A stretch of 13,243 nt of DNA, taken from contig JNEU01000946.1 of NCBI GenBank assembly GCA_000697475.1, positions 1-13,243 on the forward strand, written 5' to 3'. Positions within the stretch are counted from its first letter, which is position 1; the number at the start of each line of letters is the position of its first letter. Source of the DNA: Lichtheimia corymbifera B2541. Lineage: Eukaryota; Mucoromycota; Mucoromycetes; Mucorales; Lichtheimiaceae. Position numbers and translations under genes: made by a program. The notes beneath the pieces are model-generated. The model made no database searches and was not told where the DNA came from. It saw only the letters and a list, made by a program, of their open reading frames with translations. Positions 1-9,200 of the stretch are shown here, piece after piece.

Positions 1-703
1 ATGAGTCGAAAAGTATGCCTCGACCTACATGGTCGCGTGTACAAACAAAAAAAATGTCATTGTTGGTCCCTCATTGGTTTAGGAGGAGGAGATAAGCAAT
101 AGGGAATACACAAATTCATATTGTCACGAGTGACGACAAGAGGAAAGTGCTTCCAATGACTACAAGTTGGAGGAAGAAAACGTTATTGATGATCCACCAT
201 TGCTTTGTGAGAAGAAGGCAAGCGAGGATGTGTCATTGTTGATCCATAAACGACTGGTGTCAAGGCGTTACGGAAATGTGTAAAGGTCACTGCATGAATC
301 AAAGGATGCCAAGAAAAAAAAAACACGCCGTGTTAAAATGCTAGGGGTCAATCTCCCCCCACCACAAACACGGAATCCCAACAAGAAACACTATTGCTGA
401 TGCATGAATCCATAGCTCAATAGCATGGGCCAATGAAATGTGAGGGGTCGTTGGATGCATTAAAAGCACCCAGAGTAGGGAAAAAGTGGTATGCGCCATT
501 GTCTGAATCTCGGCCCACATAGCCAAGTGTAGGAAAAACTATACTCGATACGTGAATGTATTGGCTCATGGAGTAGAAGATAAGGGTGGCATGTCATTAT
601 TAAGTCATGGGTCCCAGGCTCATGCGCAAAAAGAAGGAGCGTGTGTGGAAGTCAATATGTAAACAAAGATCACCCAGAGCAGCGAGGGGAAAAAAAAAAA
701 CTC

Positions 704-889
704 GCATCACAATGATGCATCAAATTACGTTCATTGTTAGCTCCCCTCCTTCCCCTATCGATTACAAATCGCTCGGAATTGAAGAGCATAGCAGTAACAA
801 GTGACGAACGGATGATTCTCAATGATACTTCGTTAAACGCATTACATGAATCGATGTGATGGAAGTGCATGGGCGTGTCAAAAAGGGGA
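704..889 (+). repeat. Diverged direct repeat, copy 1
   Basis: This copy pairs with 1077-1262. It contains the GCATCACAATGATGCATC start, a CCCCTATCGAT middle, and an ATTACATGAATCGATGTGAT end block. The similarity is seen directly and runs the full length with small gaps. Confidence 0.65.
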
Positions 890-1076
890 TTCTGGAAAGG
901 CAGCTGCATCACATGTCAGGTGGATGTCTCATAATACGAGGGCGTTTTCTTTTTCATGTTGTCAAAGGAAGTATCTTTTTTTCTACCATCATCACAATGA
1001 CGCATTAGATAACTTTTATCTTTTGCTATCCTCCCCCACTCTTCCCAACGATTCCCAAAGGACGGACCCGTTTTCT

Positions 1077-1262
1077 CGCATCACAATGACGCATCAGTTT
1101 TACAACCATTACTCGCCCCCCCACTTCCCCTATCGATAATAACTCGCGTCCATTTGAAGGATACAGCAATGATCAATAGCTATAGATGATTGTGAATGTC
1201 ATTTCGTTAGTCGTATTACATGAATCAAGGTGATGAAAGTGCAAGGTCGTGTCAAACGGAGG
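1077..1262 (+). repeat. Diverged direct repeat, copy 2
   Basis: This copy pairs with 704-889. It has the same order of blocks: GCATCACAATGACGCATC, then CCCCTATCGATA, then ATTACATGAATCAAGGTGAT. A further partial copy of the first block lies just upstream at 987-1062. Confidence 0.65.
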
Positions 1263-1459
1263 CCATCTAGCAAGTAAATGATGTGTTACGCTATATACAT
1301 GTTCGTGCGTTACTTCTTCGAACATACAAAAAAGGAAACCCATCTTTCAATATACTTCCAAGCGTATCCTGCAGGTAAATAAATAAAAGCAACATATAAA
1401 CCAATATGGAATAAGCAAAGCAAATCTTATTTGGTGATGGGTGTTGGTGGGTGTTGTTG

Positions 1460-1504
<45 letters not shown>
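1460..1504. repeat. Compound (AT)n(GT)n microsatellite
   Basis: About 12-13 AT units run straight into about 10 GT units. The tract is 340 bp upstream of the start of gene 1. Such tracts vary in length between strains and can adopt non-B DNA; no function is implied. Confidence 0.95.
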
Positions 1505-1505
<1 letters not shown>

Positions 1506-1846
1506 TGTGGGGTGAGTGGGTCATTGCAGCACATGTAGTGTCTTAGTTATAAGCCGTTCCACGGAAAATCGACGTTTTGCGAGCGAAGTGAGTCAGTTGG
1601 TTGCCATAAATAATATGGGCTAGTTTAAGCTCTAATTCAAGCAGCGACAATTTGAAAGGAAGTGAGGGCCAATCATTTTGGGAATGGCATAGCAAGAACG
1701 ATCGACAGGCACTAAAAAAAAAGGCTAGGCCCTGAGAATAAGTGAGACCACTCAATAATGGGCGGTCATAGATATGGATGTGTTGGAACAATCATGTGCA
1801 ACAAACTGATTTTGTCTCTCTTTTTTCTCTTGAAACAAGCTTAAGC

Positions 1847-2394
1847 ATGCTGAAAACGATAACAAACGAGGATCAACACCAGCAACCGACGATCCAAATA
1901 GACGACATGGAAGAAGAGATGAATAATAGCAACAGCAGCAGCAGTATTAGTAGCAGCAGCGGCAATAATGATGGTGGTAACAGTAAAAAGAAAGTTGTAT
2001 CACGGATTTCCATGTTCTTTCATCAAAAGAAGGAAAAGCAAAAGACACCTGCATCAGAGAGTGATGAACCTTATATTTGGAGTGGCAATTACATGTGCAA
2101 CTCTGATGCAACACAAGCACCGGTTGAACAGCAACACCAACAAAGCCACGGCTTGTACCTTTCAACAGACCATCATCTTGACCCATTCTCTCCATCCATG
2201 TCCAGTAAGTAGTGGGCTTTATGTGTTAAGCTTGTTTATTTGCTGACTAACGTTCATTCTCTATAGCTGGCACATCTCCTCAAAACAACCTTATCTCTCC
2301 CATTGCAGCAGCTACTGCAGCTACGACGCCTACTCCTACTGCTACCACGGCAACGACGACCCTCTCGGATAGCAACCACGCAACGAATGACCTG

Positions 2395-2435
<41 letters not shown>

Positions 2436-3531
2436 CTCGAGTGAGCATTTATCATCATCACCATCACCTACAGGTGGAGAAGGAGGCGCTGTGGATATTG
2501 AACGTAAAGCATCTGTGCGTACCAACACGACACAACCTGATGAAGAAAGTGCACAGCCAACTTCAGGAGTGGATAGTAAAGTGAATCAATTACGTGCCGA
2601 GTTACGACGTCAACGACTTGGATTGGAGAATCTCGAGATTGAACGACAACAATATCGATCAGATTGTCGGGCATTGATGGATCGTCTTGGACAGCTTAAA
2701 GAACGCCTGCAACAACGACAGCAAGCACGTGAACAGCTACAAAAAAGTTATGAGGATCATATGCGATCATTGAGAGCGACCGATGATGACCTCACTAGTA
2801 TCAGTGCCAAGATCCGCAAGTTGAGACATATGATTGCTACTTTGGCTGATGATTTATTGGAGAATGTCGATCCTGTCAGAGCTACGTTTACTCTGCGTGA
2901 TTTCTGGCTTAATCTACGCGAACCTATCGAGCAAATGGGCACTCCTCTCAAGCTGAACCAGATCCGAATGCTCACTGAAAAGTATATGATGGACTTTTTG
3001 ATACTCAACATGACACCTTACAAGTTCCCTGGCTTACCACCCCATAAGCAATACAACCAACTGGAAATGTGGCTCAAGAATCATGACCGTAATGCGGCTG
3101 TACGTTTACGTCAGGAACTTGCACGTGCCATTGTGCGTACTTCAAAGGATCGAAACAACACATTACTCGAGGAGGAGACTCGTCAAACAATCCAAGGACT
3201 ATACAAGAATCTCAACGAAGCATACCCTTACATGCAACAATATGACAAGGTTGAGAATGATCCTACGCGTCGTTATGAACACAAAGTGCGTGAGTTGGTC
3301 GAGTTTTCCTTGCAGCTTGGATTTGCTATGAAAGGTCAAGAAGTGGATATTGCTGCTACTCTTGTACAAGAAGGCACTCAGCTATTCAACCCGGCTCTTA
3401 TGGAAGAAGAACAAGGTCTCAAATCAGGGGTCATCGAGTTTTGTATCTGTCCGCCTTTTGTTGTATACAATGCTATGCCATATACACTTCTCGAGAAAGG
3501 ACGTGTTTACTGTCATCCACAACGAGCCTAA
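1847..3531 (+). CDS. Coiled-coil protein of unknown function, one intron
   Basis: Exons are 1847-2204 and 2267-3531, giving 540 aa. I do not recognise the family. Residues 25-43 are Ser/Asn rich and are followed by a Lys-rich stretch (47-66). Residues 163-176 are 14 Asn in a row. Residues about 224-317 form a long, highly charged, Leu/Gln-rich coiled coil. Residues 318-540 look like a helical globular domain, with clustered cysteines near the end (C512, C514 in FCICPP; C535). The second half is low in repeats and looks constrained, whereas the first half looks disordered. I chose the ATG at 1847 because a pyrimidine tract lies just before it; an in-frame ATG at 1778 would add 23 residues. A cytoskeletal, trafficking or scaffold role is possible from the coiled coil but unproven. 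No signal peptide or membrane segment is seen. Gene 2 follows about 190 bp downstream on the same strand. Confidence 0.85.
2205..2266 (+). other. Intron of gene 1 (62 bp)
   Basis: It has a GTAAGT donor, a GCTGACTAAC branch-point-like sequence and a TATAG acceptor. Splicing splits a Thr codon (A|CT) and joins the frames exactly. Without it the reading frame stops at 2212 two codons after the donor. Confidence 0.92.
2395..2436 (+). repeat. AAC trinucleotide repeat coding for 14 Asn
   Basis: A perfect (AAC)14 run lies in exon 2 of gene 1, in the disordered linker before the coiled coil. It also produces spurious Val- and Leu-rich ORFs on the opposite strand. It is likely to vary in length between isolates. 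Confidence 0.95.
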
Positions 3532-3570
3532 TAACATGTATTTATCTATCTTATATCCCTCCACTCCTCC

Positions 3571-3576
3571 AATAAA
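3571..3576 (+). terminator. Polyadenylation signal of gene 1
   Basis: AATAAA lies 40 nt after the stop codon of gene 1. The gene 1 transcript probably ends near 3590-3610, leaving about 120 bp for the promoter and leader of gene 2. Confidence 0.6.
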
Positions 3577-3724
3577 ACTCGATATCACACACGTACATCA
3601 TATCAATGGTGACACATGGCGTCTTTAATAAGATGAACTGACTGCGCCGCAATTGATGAATAGTTTTAGTTGGTTCCTATTTTTTCTTTTCCCTCCTCAT
3701 CCCCCCTTTCCTTTTTCTTTTATT

Positions 3725-4922
3725 ATGCAGCATCGACAAGATCCATCAGTTTGGAGCCTCGATAAACTATTGGATGACATGTCAATCGAGGTATACAAAG
3801 ACTTTTAATAAATCCTCAAACACTCTTATTAACTTCTTCAAAGTCAAAACACAACGTACACGTTGTTACTCCCAGTAGACTTTCCCATCACAGCTCCATT
3901 GCTTCCTCGGCATCGTCTAGTTCGACTCATTCACGCCAATCCACCTTCTCCATTCCCGAGCCCACATCACCTATTCGATCCCAACATATTCGTATCCCAG
4001 TAACTCAATACCAAGTACCCAACGCCTATGACGACGACGACCAACCATCATATACAAGTGCTAGCATTGAACCAAAACAACAGCATTTTTCTGTGGCATC
4101 ATTTGGGATGGTATATTATAATCACGGGTCGATAATGATTTTTTTTGTATTCACTAACTTGATGGGGGTGGGCGATAGACATCCAACTGTGCTCGCTTAT
4201 TTTTCGATCATCCGTGCGAGGTAAGAGACCTATAAAAGGTGATCCTAGATCCTCATAGCTAAATCGCGTAATTTGTGCGCAGCACTTGTACGATGTTGAA
4301 TGGAGCGTCCAGAATAGTAACAACGACACGCTGTTGACCCTGATGCAATTTCCAGCTGATCGATCATGCAAAACTGAACTTATGGCTCTTGGTCATCGTT
4401 TGGGTATTACCACGCTATTGATCTACACCAACATGTCCAACTTGTAAAGTATCCTGCTGATAATGGCGATGGTGAAGCATGTGTTATTGAATCTAACTTT
4501 GCTATCTTTATAGTGATTCACTTTATACGCAAATGGATGTCTTGCATAACTGCATGCCCGAAGATAACAACGACCAATGGCTACAGCATCTTTTATTTGT
4601 CTTTGATCAATCTGATACACCCACATCCCGCATGGAACAAGAAAGCAAACATGTCATCGAACGCATCATCCCATATTTACGCTCTCGATACAAACTCCAT
4701 AAAGACCCTGGTGCTGTCTTTGTCACTTCAACACCAGCAGTCGTTCGCCATCCACAATATGGTGCAACTTATCAAGCACAATGCAAAAATGTTCTTTGGG
4801 AAGCGATCAACAAACTGCACAGAGAATTCGGCCGCTGGCGTCCAAATAACGATAGCAGTGATGACGATGATGATGACGACGACGACGATCTACGGTTATT
4901 ACAAATGAGAAAACAATCATAA
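3725..4922 (+). CDS. Unrecognised protein with alpha/beta domain and poly-Asp tail, four introns
   Basis: Exons are 3725-3790, 3844-4110, 4179-4220, 4283-4443 and 4514-4922, giving 314 aa in one frame. The family is not recognised. Residues 30-110 are Ser/Pro/Gln rich and probably disordered. Residues about 112-288 look like an alpha/beta domain, with hydrophobic strands at 141-149 (TLLTLMQFP), 167-174 (ITTLLIYT), 205-210 (LLFVFD) and 246-250 (AVFVT). The order strand, helix, strand ending in DQSD, then strand ending in TSTPA recalls the second half of a small GTPase (NKxD and TSA motifs), but no P-loop is present, so any such link is only a guess. Residues 295-304 are ten Asp, followed by LRLLQMRKQS. 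The start is uncertain: an in-frame ATG at 3656 would add 23 mostly aromatic/Pro residues encoded by a pyrimidine tract, and TTATGCAG at the chosen start could also be a splice acceptor of an unseen 5' exon. Confidence 0.72.
3791..3843 (+). other. Intron 1 of gene 2 (53 bp)
   Basis: It has a GTATAC donor, a TTATTAACTT branch-like element and a CAAAG acceptor. It is phase 0. This is the weakest donor of the set, but it removes in-frame stop codons and restores a single frame. Confidence 0.7.
4111..4178 (+). other. Intron 2 of gene 2 (68 bp)
   Basis: It has a GTATAT donor, a TCACTAACTT branch site and a CGATAG acceptor, and is phase 0. The branch site closely matches the fungal CTAAC consensus. 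Confidence 0.82.
4221..4282 (+). other. Intron 3 of gene 2 (62 bp)
   Basis: It has a GTAAGA donor, a TAGCTAAAT branch-like sequence and a TGCGCAG acceptor, and is phase 0. It leaves a short 42-nt third exon encoding 14 residues (TSNCARLFFDHPCE). Confidence 0.8.
4444..4513 (+). other. Intron 4 of gene 2 (70 bp)
   Basis: It has a GTAAAG donor, an ATCTAACTT branch site and a TTATAG acceptor. It splits a Phe codon (TT|T) and joins the last exon in frame. The stop codon TAA seen at the donor is removed by splicing. Confidence 0.85.
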
Positions 4923-5040
4923 CCTTGCCTGATATCCGACTTTTATTTGCATACCACCATATCCTATATATAATACTTGTATTTATTACACCAAACAGCT
5001 CAACTCGCTTACATACCACATCAATACGTGTATATCGTTC

Positions 5041-5046
5041 AATAAA
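5041..5046 (+). terminator. Likely polyadenylation signal of gene 2
   Basis: AATAAA lies 119 nt after the stop codon of gene 2. Earlier AT-rich stretches near 4965-4985 could also serve. Confidence 0.5.
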
Positions 5047-5638
5047 AGTGCTGTTAGCACGTTCTATCACTCTGTTCGCTAGATATAGTAGCTTGTCATA
5101 AATATGGCGCATTACTTACTTTCATTGTGTTAAGGTGGATTGGATGTCAATATACCAAAGTGGTTGCCTTTTATAGAGTGAGCACGTCATTCGTGGTAAG
5201 AGTGGGGAGAATAAGGTGTTCACGATTCAAGATCCACTCTATTTCAGCAGAATGATGCATGACAAAACGAGGAAACATTCATTCCCATGCTACAGCACTG
5301 AAGCATCCTTACACTTGTCGGCTATCTGTTCATTACTTGCGTCCCCCTCCTTATCATTATTCGTTCACATGGAGATCTTCACAACATCGTCAGCAAGGTA
5401 TATTTCCAAGAATATAGCCGAGGAGTAGATTTTTTTGGCGGCAATAAAACCGAGTTCTAATTCAACACCGAGGAGCAGATATACATTAAGCGGCTTGTCA
5501 ATAGCATGATCAGCATCACATCCTATAATACACAACCTACACGCTCATTCTGGAGCAACACGTCAGGCACAAAGAGCTCAATGCTTCTTATCACATAAGC
5601 AAGCAAACAAGTATATAGTTCTGTACAGCCAACAAAGG

Positions 5639-5644
5639 TTTATT
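5639..5644 (-). terminator. Likely polyadenylation signal of the GATA gene
   Basis: AATAAA on the minus strand lies only 13 nt after the TGA stop codon. That would give a very short 3' UTR, so a later site remains possible. Confidence 0.45.
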
Positions 5645-5657
5645 AGACATAAGGGTT

Positions 5658-6902
5658 TCATGAGAATTCAAAAGGTGGTGGTGGGGATGATCCAACAGAG
5701 GTGATAGGAGGAAGTCTGGGTAGTGATGTATTAGCAGTAGTGGTAGTAGTATTATGGTGGGGTCGCATAGGTGGAGAGGTAAGAACAGCGGATGGAGGTG
5801 GTAAACGTGCAAGGCTAAGTAATGATTTGGCGGCATCCTCGGGACGAGGCAAGGGACGATGGCATGTAGGTGGTGATGGCGAAGGTTGAGCAGTTGCCAA
5901 ACTGGTATCAATATCTTCAATCATAGCAATGGTGTCTGAAAGCATGGATGAAAGACGTGCCACTTGCTGTTGAAGCCCATGACGTTTTTCAAGCAGGTAT
6001 TGGGTGCTATACTCGGAGTTGCTGGTGGTGCTAGTGGCGGCGCTGACATTATTTGACATATGTGAATGGTGATGCATGGTGTGATTCGTACGAGGTGATC
6101 CCATAGGTGATAAAGGTGGAAGAAGGAAAGAAGACTCCAATGTAGGTGATGATGGACCAGCACTGCTAGTACTAATGCTTCCGCGGCTGGAAACTGGCGA
6201 TCCAGGGAATGGTGGGTGAGATGAAGATAAATGAGATGCTGCTGATGATGATGATGATGTCAATTTTTGTGTTGCTGTTGGTGTCTGTTGTCGTTGATTT
6301 GATGATTCAGCTTGTTCTTCCACCATGCGTTGTTCATCCTCAACATGGTCTACTGCCATTGATCCTGCTTCGCCAGTATCTCGGCCATCCTTTTTGTTAG
6401 CACGCTTTTTATCAGAGGAACGCTTTCTTCGTTTGATTTCGGTGGTCATCATAGTGATAGGACGATGAACCATATGCAACTTGTAATAGAGACCGCAGGC
6501 ATTGCAAATAGCATTCCCATCAGCATCTCTACGCCAGAGTGGTGTGTTGGTGGTTTGGCAGTTGGCGCAGATGGCATCTTCAGCGTGTTGTGATCGTCGT
6601 TTACGACCTCGCATGCGTGGTGCAGGCTTATCAGGCGATGGTGAAGCACCAGTTAATCGTTCTCGTTGACGGATATCATCTTCCTGGGAAGAGCAACCAC
6701 CATTGCTGCATGCATCGCACACAGGGCCTTTGCCACTTTCGCGACTCCATAGTGGAAGACGAAACATGGATCCACATTGAGAGCATCGGAACACAGATTT
6801 CCTTCGGCGGCGTTTAGGAATACTTGTTGTGTTATTGTTGACGGGTGACAATGGTGTTGGTTGTGTTGATTGAATTGTAGATGGATGAGTAGCAGTAACC
6901 AT
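5658..6902 (-). CDS. GATA-type zinc-finger transcription factor, siderophore-regulator (SRE) like
   Basis: This single-exon gene encodes 414 aa and is expected to act in the nucleus on GATA sites. The second finger (C112, C115, C133, C136; CX2C-X17-CX2C) has the canonical TPLWRR and ICNACGLYYKLH core. It is followed by VHRPITM and IKRRKR, a tail typical of the fungal SreA/Sre1/URBS1/Sfu1 family that represses iron uptake and siderophore genes when iron is plentiful. The first finger (C40, C43, C62, C65; X18) is degenerate, with LPLWSR and VCDACSNG. The linker has one cysteine (C70) and not the cysteine cluster usual in that family. Basic stretches (30-35, 98-103, 157-171) may be nuclear localisation signals. 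Residues 205-300 are Ser/Thr/Pro rich, 302-338 form a short coiled coil, and the end is Pro rich. I start at 6902, after a pyrimidine tract; an in-frame ATG at 6971 would add 23 hydrophobic residues. Another GATA subfamily cannot be excluded. Confidence 0.9.
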   Translation of the reverse strand: MVTATHPSTIQSTQPTPLSPVNNNTTSIPKRRRRKSVFRCSQCGSMFRLPLWSRESGKGPVCDACSNGGCSSQEDDIRQRERLTGASPSPDKPAPRMRGRKRRSQHAEDAICANCQTTNTPLWRRDADGNAICNACGLYYKLHMVHRPITMMTTEIKRRKRSSDKKRANKKDGRDTGEAGSMAVDHVEDEQRMVEEQAESSNQRQQTPTATQKLTSSSSSAASHLSSSHPPFPGSPVSSRGSISTSSAGPSSPTLESSFLLPPLSPMGSPRTNHTMHHHSHMSNNVSAATSTTSNSEYSTQYLLEKRHGLQQQVARLSSMLSDTIAMIEDIDTSLATAQPSPSPPTCHRPLPRPEDAAKSLLSLARLPPPSAVLTSPPMRPHHNTTTTTANTSLPRLPPITSVGSSPPPPFEFS

Positions 6903-6933
6903 GAAGGAAAAGAGAAAGAAAGGTAAAAGAAAA

Positions 6934-7187
6934 AGATAATGCAAACTGGGTTGATAATGATTTGGGTCCATTCCCCTCTTCCACCTTGCCGACTCACTCT
7001 ATAGCGCTGCCCCGTTATCTGCACCAATCAGCATACATCATCGGATCAATCAACAGTATTTTTGCTCTGCTCTACAACCCGTCTTATCGCTTATTATCAA
7101 AACATGTGTAACATGTCCTCTTCCAAATTGATTGGACAAAGATTAAACAACGCTGGTGGATCAACCACTTCTCCTTTGTTGTTATCA
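6934..7187. promoter_or_regulatory. Cluster of six GATA-factor sites upstream of the GATA gene
   Basis: HGATAR (either strand) occurs at 6934-6939, 6952-6957, 7015-7020, 7084-7089, 7094-7099 and 7182-7187, that is 30-285 bp upstream of the chosen start. About one is expected by chance in 285 bp at even base composition, slightly more in AT-rich DNA. This fits binding of the gene's own product or of another GATA factor. The two sites nearest the start may lie in the transcribed leader. Confidence 0.5.
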
Positions 7188-7189
7188 CT

Positions 7190-9200
7190 TTTTTGCACAT
7201 TTTCATCCTAAATAGGCAAGCCCATGCTTCCGTTCCCCTCTACCCCCAAACCAGCTACCTTACCAACATACAGCCACTTTACCCTCCGACCCAGGGTATA
7301 TTCTGCTACGGTTCCGAAATGGTATATACGCAAATGAATTATCCCAAATGCCCATACGACTCAACACAAATGTGTATCTATCGATTGCAGAATGAAATTC
7401 GCTACACCTGCACTAACAAGTGAATGGGGTTTATGGAAATTGTCTGATAGAAAGCAAGTGTTTTGGTATGCGTGCGAAAAGTGAACCATGCGTGTACAAA
7501 AAGAGCTGTTTGCGGATAAGGGGATCACATTACGCTGAAGATTTTTGGAATCACAAGCAAGACAGAATGGGAACACTTATACATCCCGGCGTGGTAAACC
7601 TTATGCACTGGGCACATTTCATTGATATGCAAGATGATGCACTGTGACAAAGGTGGTACATACCATATCTTTTGCCCGTACCTACATTGCAATAACGACA
7701 TCCAAACCAGCAGATAATTACTATTCTTTCGACAAAGCATCCTTCTTCGGCTGATTAACAAAGTTTTTATTTTTTTTTTGGTAACTGACACGGTGGAAGG
7801 AAGGCGGAGGGTGACAGTGGCAGTATTTGGTAAATGAGTAGGGGGTTTATCGCCGATGAACAAGGAACACAAAGGAATGTTTCCACCGTGCAAAAACCCT
7901 TTCCGTATCGCAGATTACAGCGATAGATACTATCACATACACACAAGCACAAGCGTACAGTATACATACCCAGGCAAAAAAAATCATGTGTTTTCTCCTC
8001 TGCATGATGGCAAATTATATCGCACGAGAGGTATCTCCAAAACCAGCAACCTTTTGACTACTACACATGATACACTCTGTCACCATCAAAAAGCCATCCA
8101 TGAAGTTGGGCTTCTTGGAAGATAAGAAAACAGCTCGTTCCATTTGACAGCCACCTTCCCCACGCCCGCACGGTCGGACCAACAAAAAATGACTTGTACC
8201 ATACAATTTGCATAAAGGTATTGCAGCTTGAGGAAGGAGCAAATGTACACACATCCCTTTGAGGAAGCCGTGTCCCACGTTGCACCAACCCGCATTTCCG
8301 TTATCTCCGTTTTCGCTTTAATCAGACAACAGCAAAAACAGATAACGTGAAAATGACCCTGTAAATCATATAGAGATACTGTCAAGCATGATCAAGCCTG
8401 CTTATAGTCACACCGAACCATTTCCTTTGCCGTACCTATCAAACCGATGCAAGGGCTCCTTTACTGGTTCTCGGTTCCCCACGCTATCTAAAACAGGTCA
8501 TAAAAAGATTGCTTATCTTGCATGTAAACGCGATAATATCCTCATTTGCGAATAAACCTCATACCTGTCTCAATCTGTATTTAGCAATCTACATTGAGAC
8601 AAAGGCACCCCCTTTCCCTATAAAGAATAGGACCTTCCAGCCGTACGGGATACTTGTTACCACAGCGTGATCTAGTTGGATGTATGAAATATACACAACC
8701 ACGTACCAGAGCCTGGTAAAAGCGTGCCCGTCATGAGGCTAAAGGTTCGGCCGCTGTGTAACAAGAAGGAGCACATTTCATCAGATTCCTGCATTGTGTA
8801 GGTAACCCCAGCTTTTACTGGAGCCCACACTGGTATTTGATTTTACACTTACATGATTGAGAAATTGCAAATGCGAAGTTCTAGATGATAAATGACTAAA
8901 AAATGAGGACCGATATGTACTAGTGACCTTTACGAGAAAGGGGTTGGATGGATAATTCCTCATTCGTCAAATGTTTATTTTCATCCGAGGTACATTTATT
9001 GACTACGTAGGGTATAGAAGCAGTGAGGTTATTAAGATCATTATCTTGGCATTGTGGATATAACCGTAAATAATATCGAGAATATGGTCAATGTGCGAGT
9101 GAGCATCACCAAGTATTGAATACGAGATGAGCTATCCTGTAATCCGTGTGCTGAATTACCAGCTAACAGCTACTTCCTCCATGTTCCCAATCCAATACAG
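7190..9200. other. Long gene-free stretch
   Basis: I see no supported gene here. The ORFs are 60-120 codons, overlap in several frames on both strands (for example 8015-8385, minus) and carry no recognisable domain. The first part probably belongs to the upstream region of the GATA gene. No tRNA-like B box or other RNA gene was recognised. A 9-bp inverted repeat is at 8566-8601. Confidence 0.55.
8566..8601. repeat. Short perfect hairpin
   Basis: TGTCTCAAT (8566-8574) and ATTGAGACA (8593-8601) are perfect reverse complements separated by 18 nt. No U-tract or neighbouring gene makes it an obvious terminator. Confidence 0.5.

Larger units (their letters stand above)
1..1290. repeat. Gene-free region of diverged direct repeats
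   Basis: No credible coding region is seen; the short ORFs here are low complexity or random. The stretch instead repeats itself. The clearest pair is 704-889 and 1077-1262 (about 186 bp, offset about 373 bp). Both begin with a GCATCACAATGAYGCATC-like block and end with an ATTACATGAATC...GTGATG...GTCAAA block. A partial third copy of the first block lies at 987-1062. Related short words recur upstream: TGTCATTGTTG near 55 and 231, and GCATGAATC near 293 and 401. The second blocks of the clear pair match at about 37 of 43 positions by eye. This may be a decayed tandem array or nested transposon debris; no coding remnant was recognised. Confidence 0.6.
4923..5657. other. Convergent intergenic region between gene 2 and the GATA gene
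   Basis: It holds the 3' ends of two converging transcripts. A 70-codon ORF (5216-5428, +) has no recognisable features and is treated as chance. A small direct repeat, CCGAGGAGYAGAT followed by GCGGC, occurs at 5418-5430 and 5468-5480. No RNA gene was recognised. Confidence 0.6.

Noticed and set aside
2254..2528. Minus-strand ORFs with Val or Leu runs
   Set aside because: They are shadows of the AAC repeat and Thr/Ala-rich coding sequence of gene 1.
2491..3531. Reading gene 1 as a separate gene starting at 2491
   Set aside because: The codon there is GTG, and the frame joins the upstream exon exactly through a well-formed 62-bp intron.
5216..5428. 70-codon ORF on the plus strand between gene 2 and the GATA gene
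   Set aside because: It has no domain, no splice context and no promoter-like context, and its length is within chance for this base composition.
6902..6971. Signal peptide on the GATA factor
   Set aside because: The hydrophobic leader comes from a pyrimidine tract before the second ATG; a secreted or membrane GATA factor is implausible. It is kept only as an alternative-start observation.
7193..7423. 76-codon ORF upstream of the GATA gene
   Set aside because: It is rich in Tyr/Thr/Pro with no recognisable motif and lies in the likely upstream region; no supporting introns or neighbouring exons were found.
8015..8385. Overlapping minus-strand ORFs of 75-99 codons
   Set aside because: All overlap in different frames, which shows a local lack of stops and not a gene; no family resemblance.
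8400..8800. tRNA gene near GGTTCGG (8745)
   Set aside because: No B-box consensus continues after it, and no acceptor or anticodon arms could be folded by eye.
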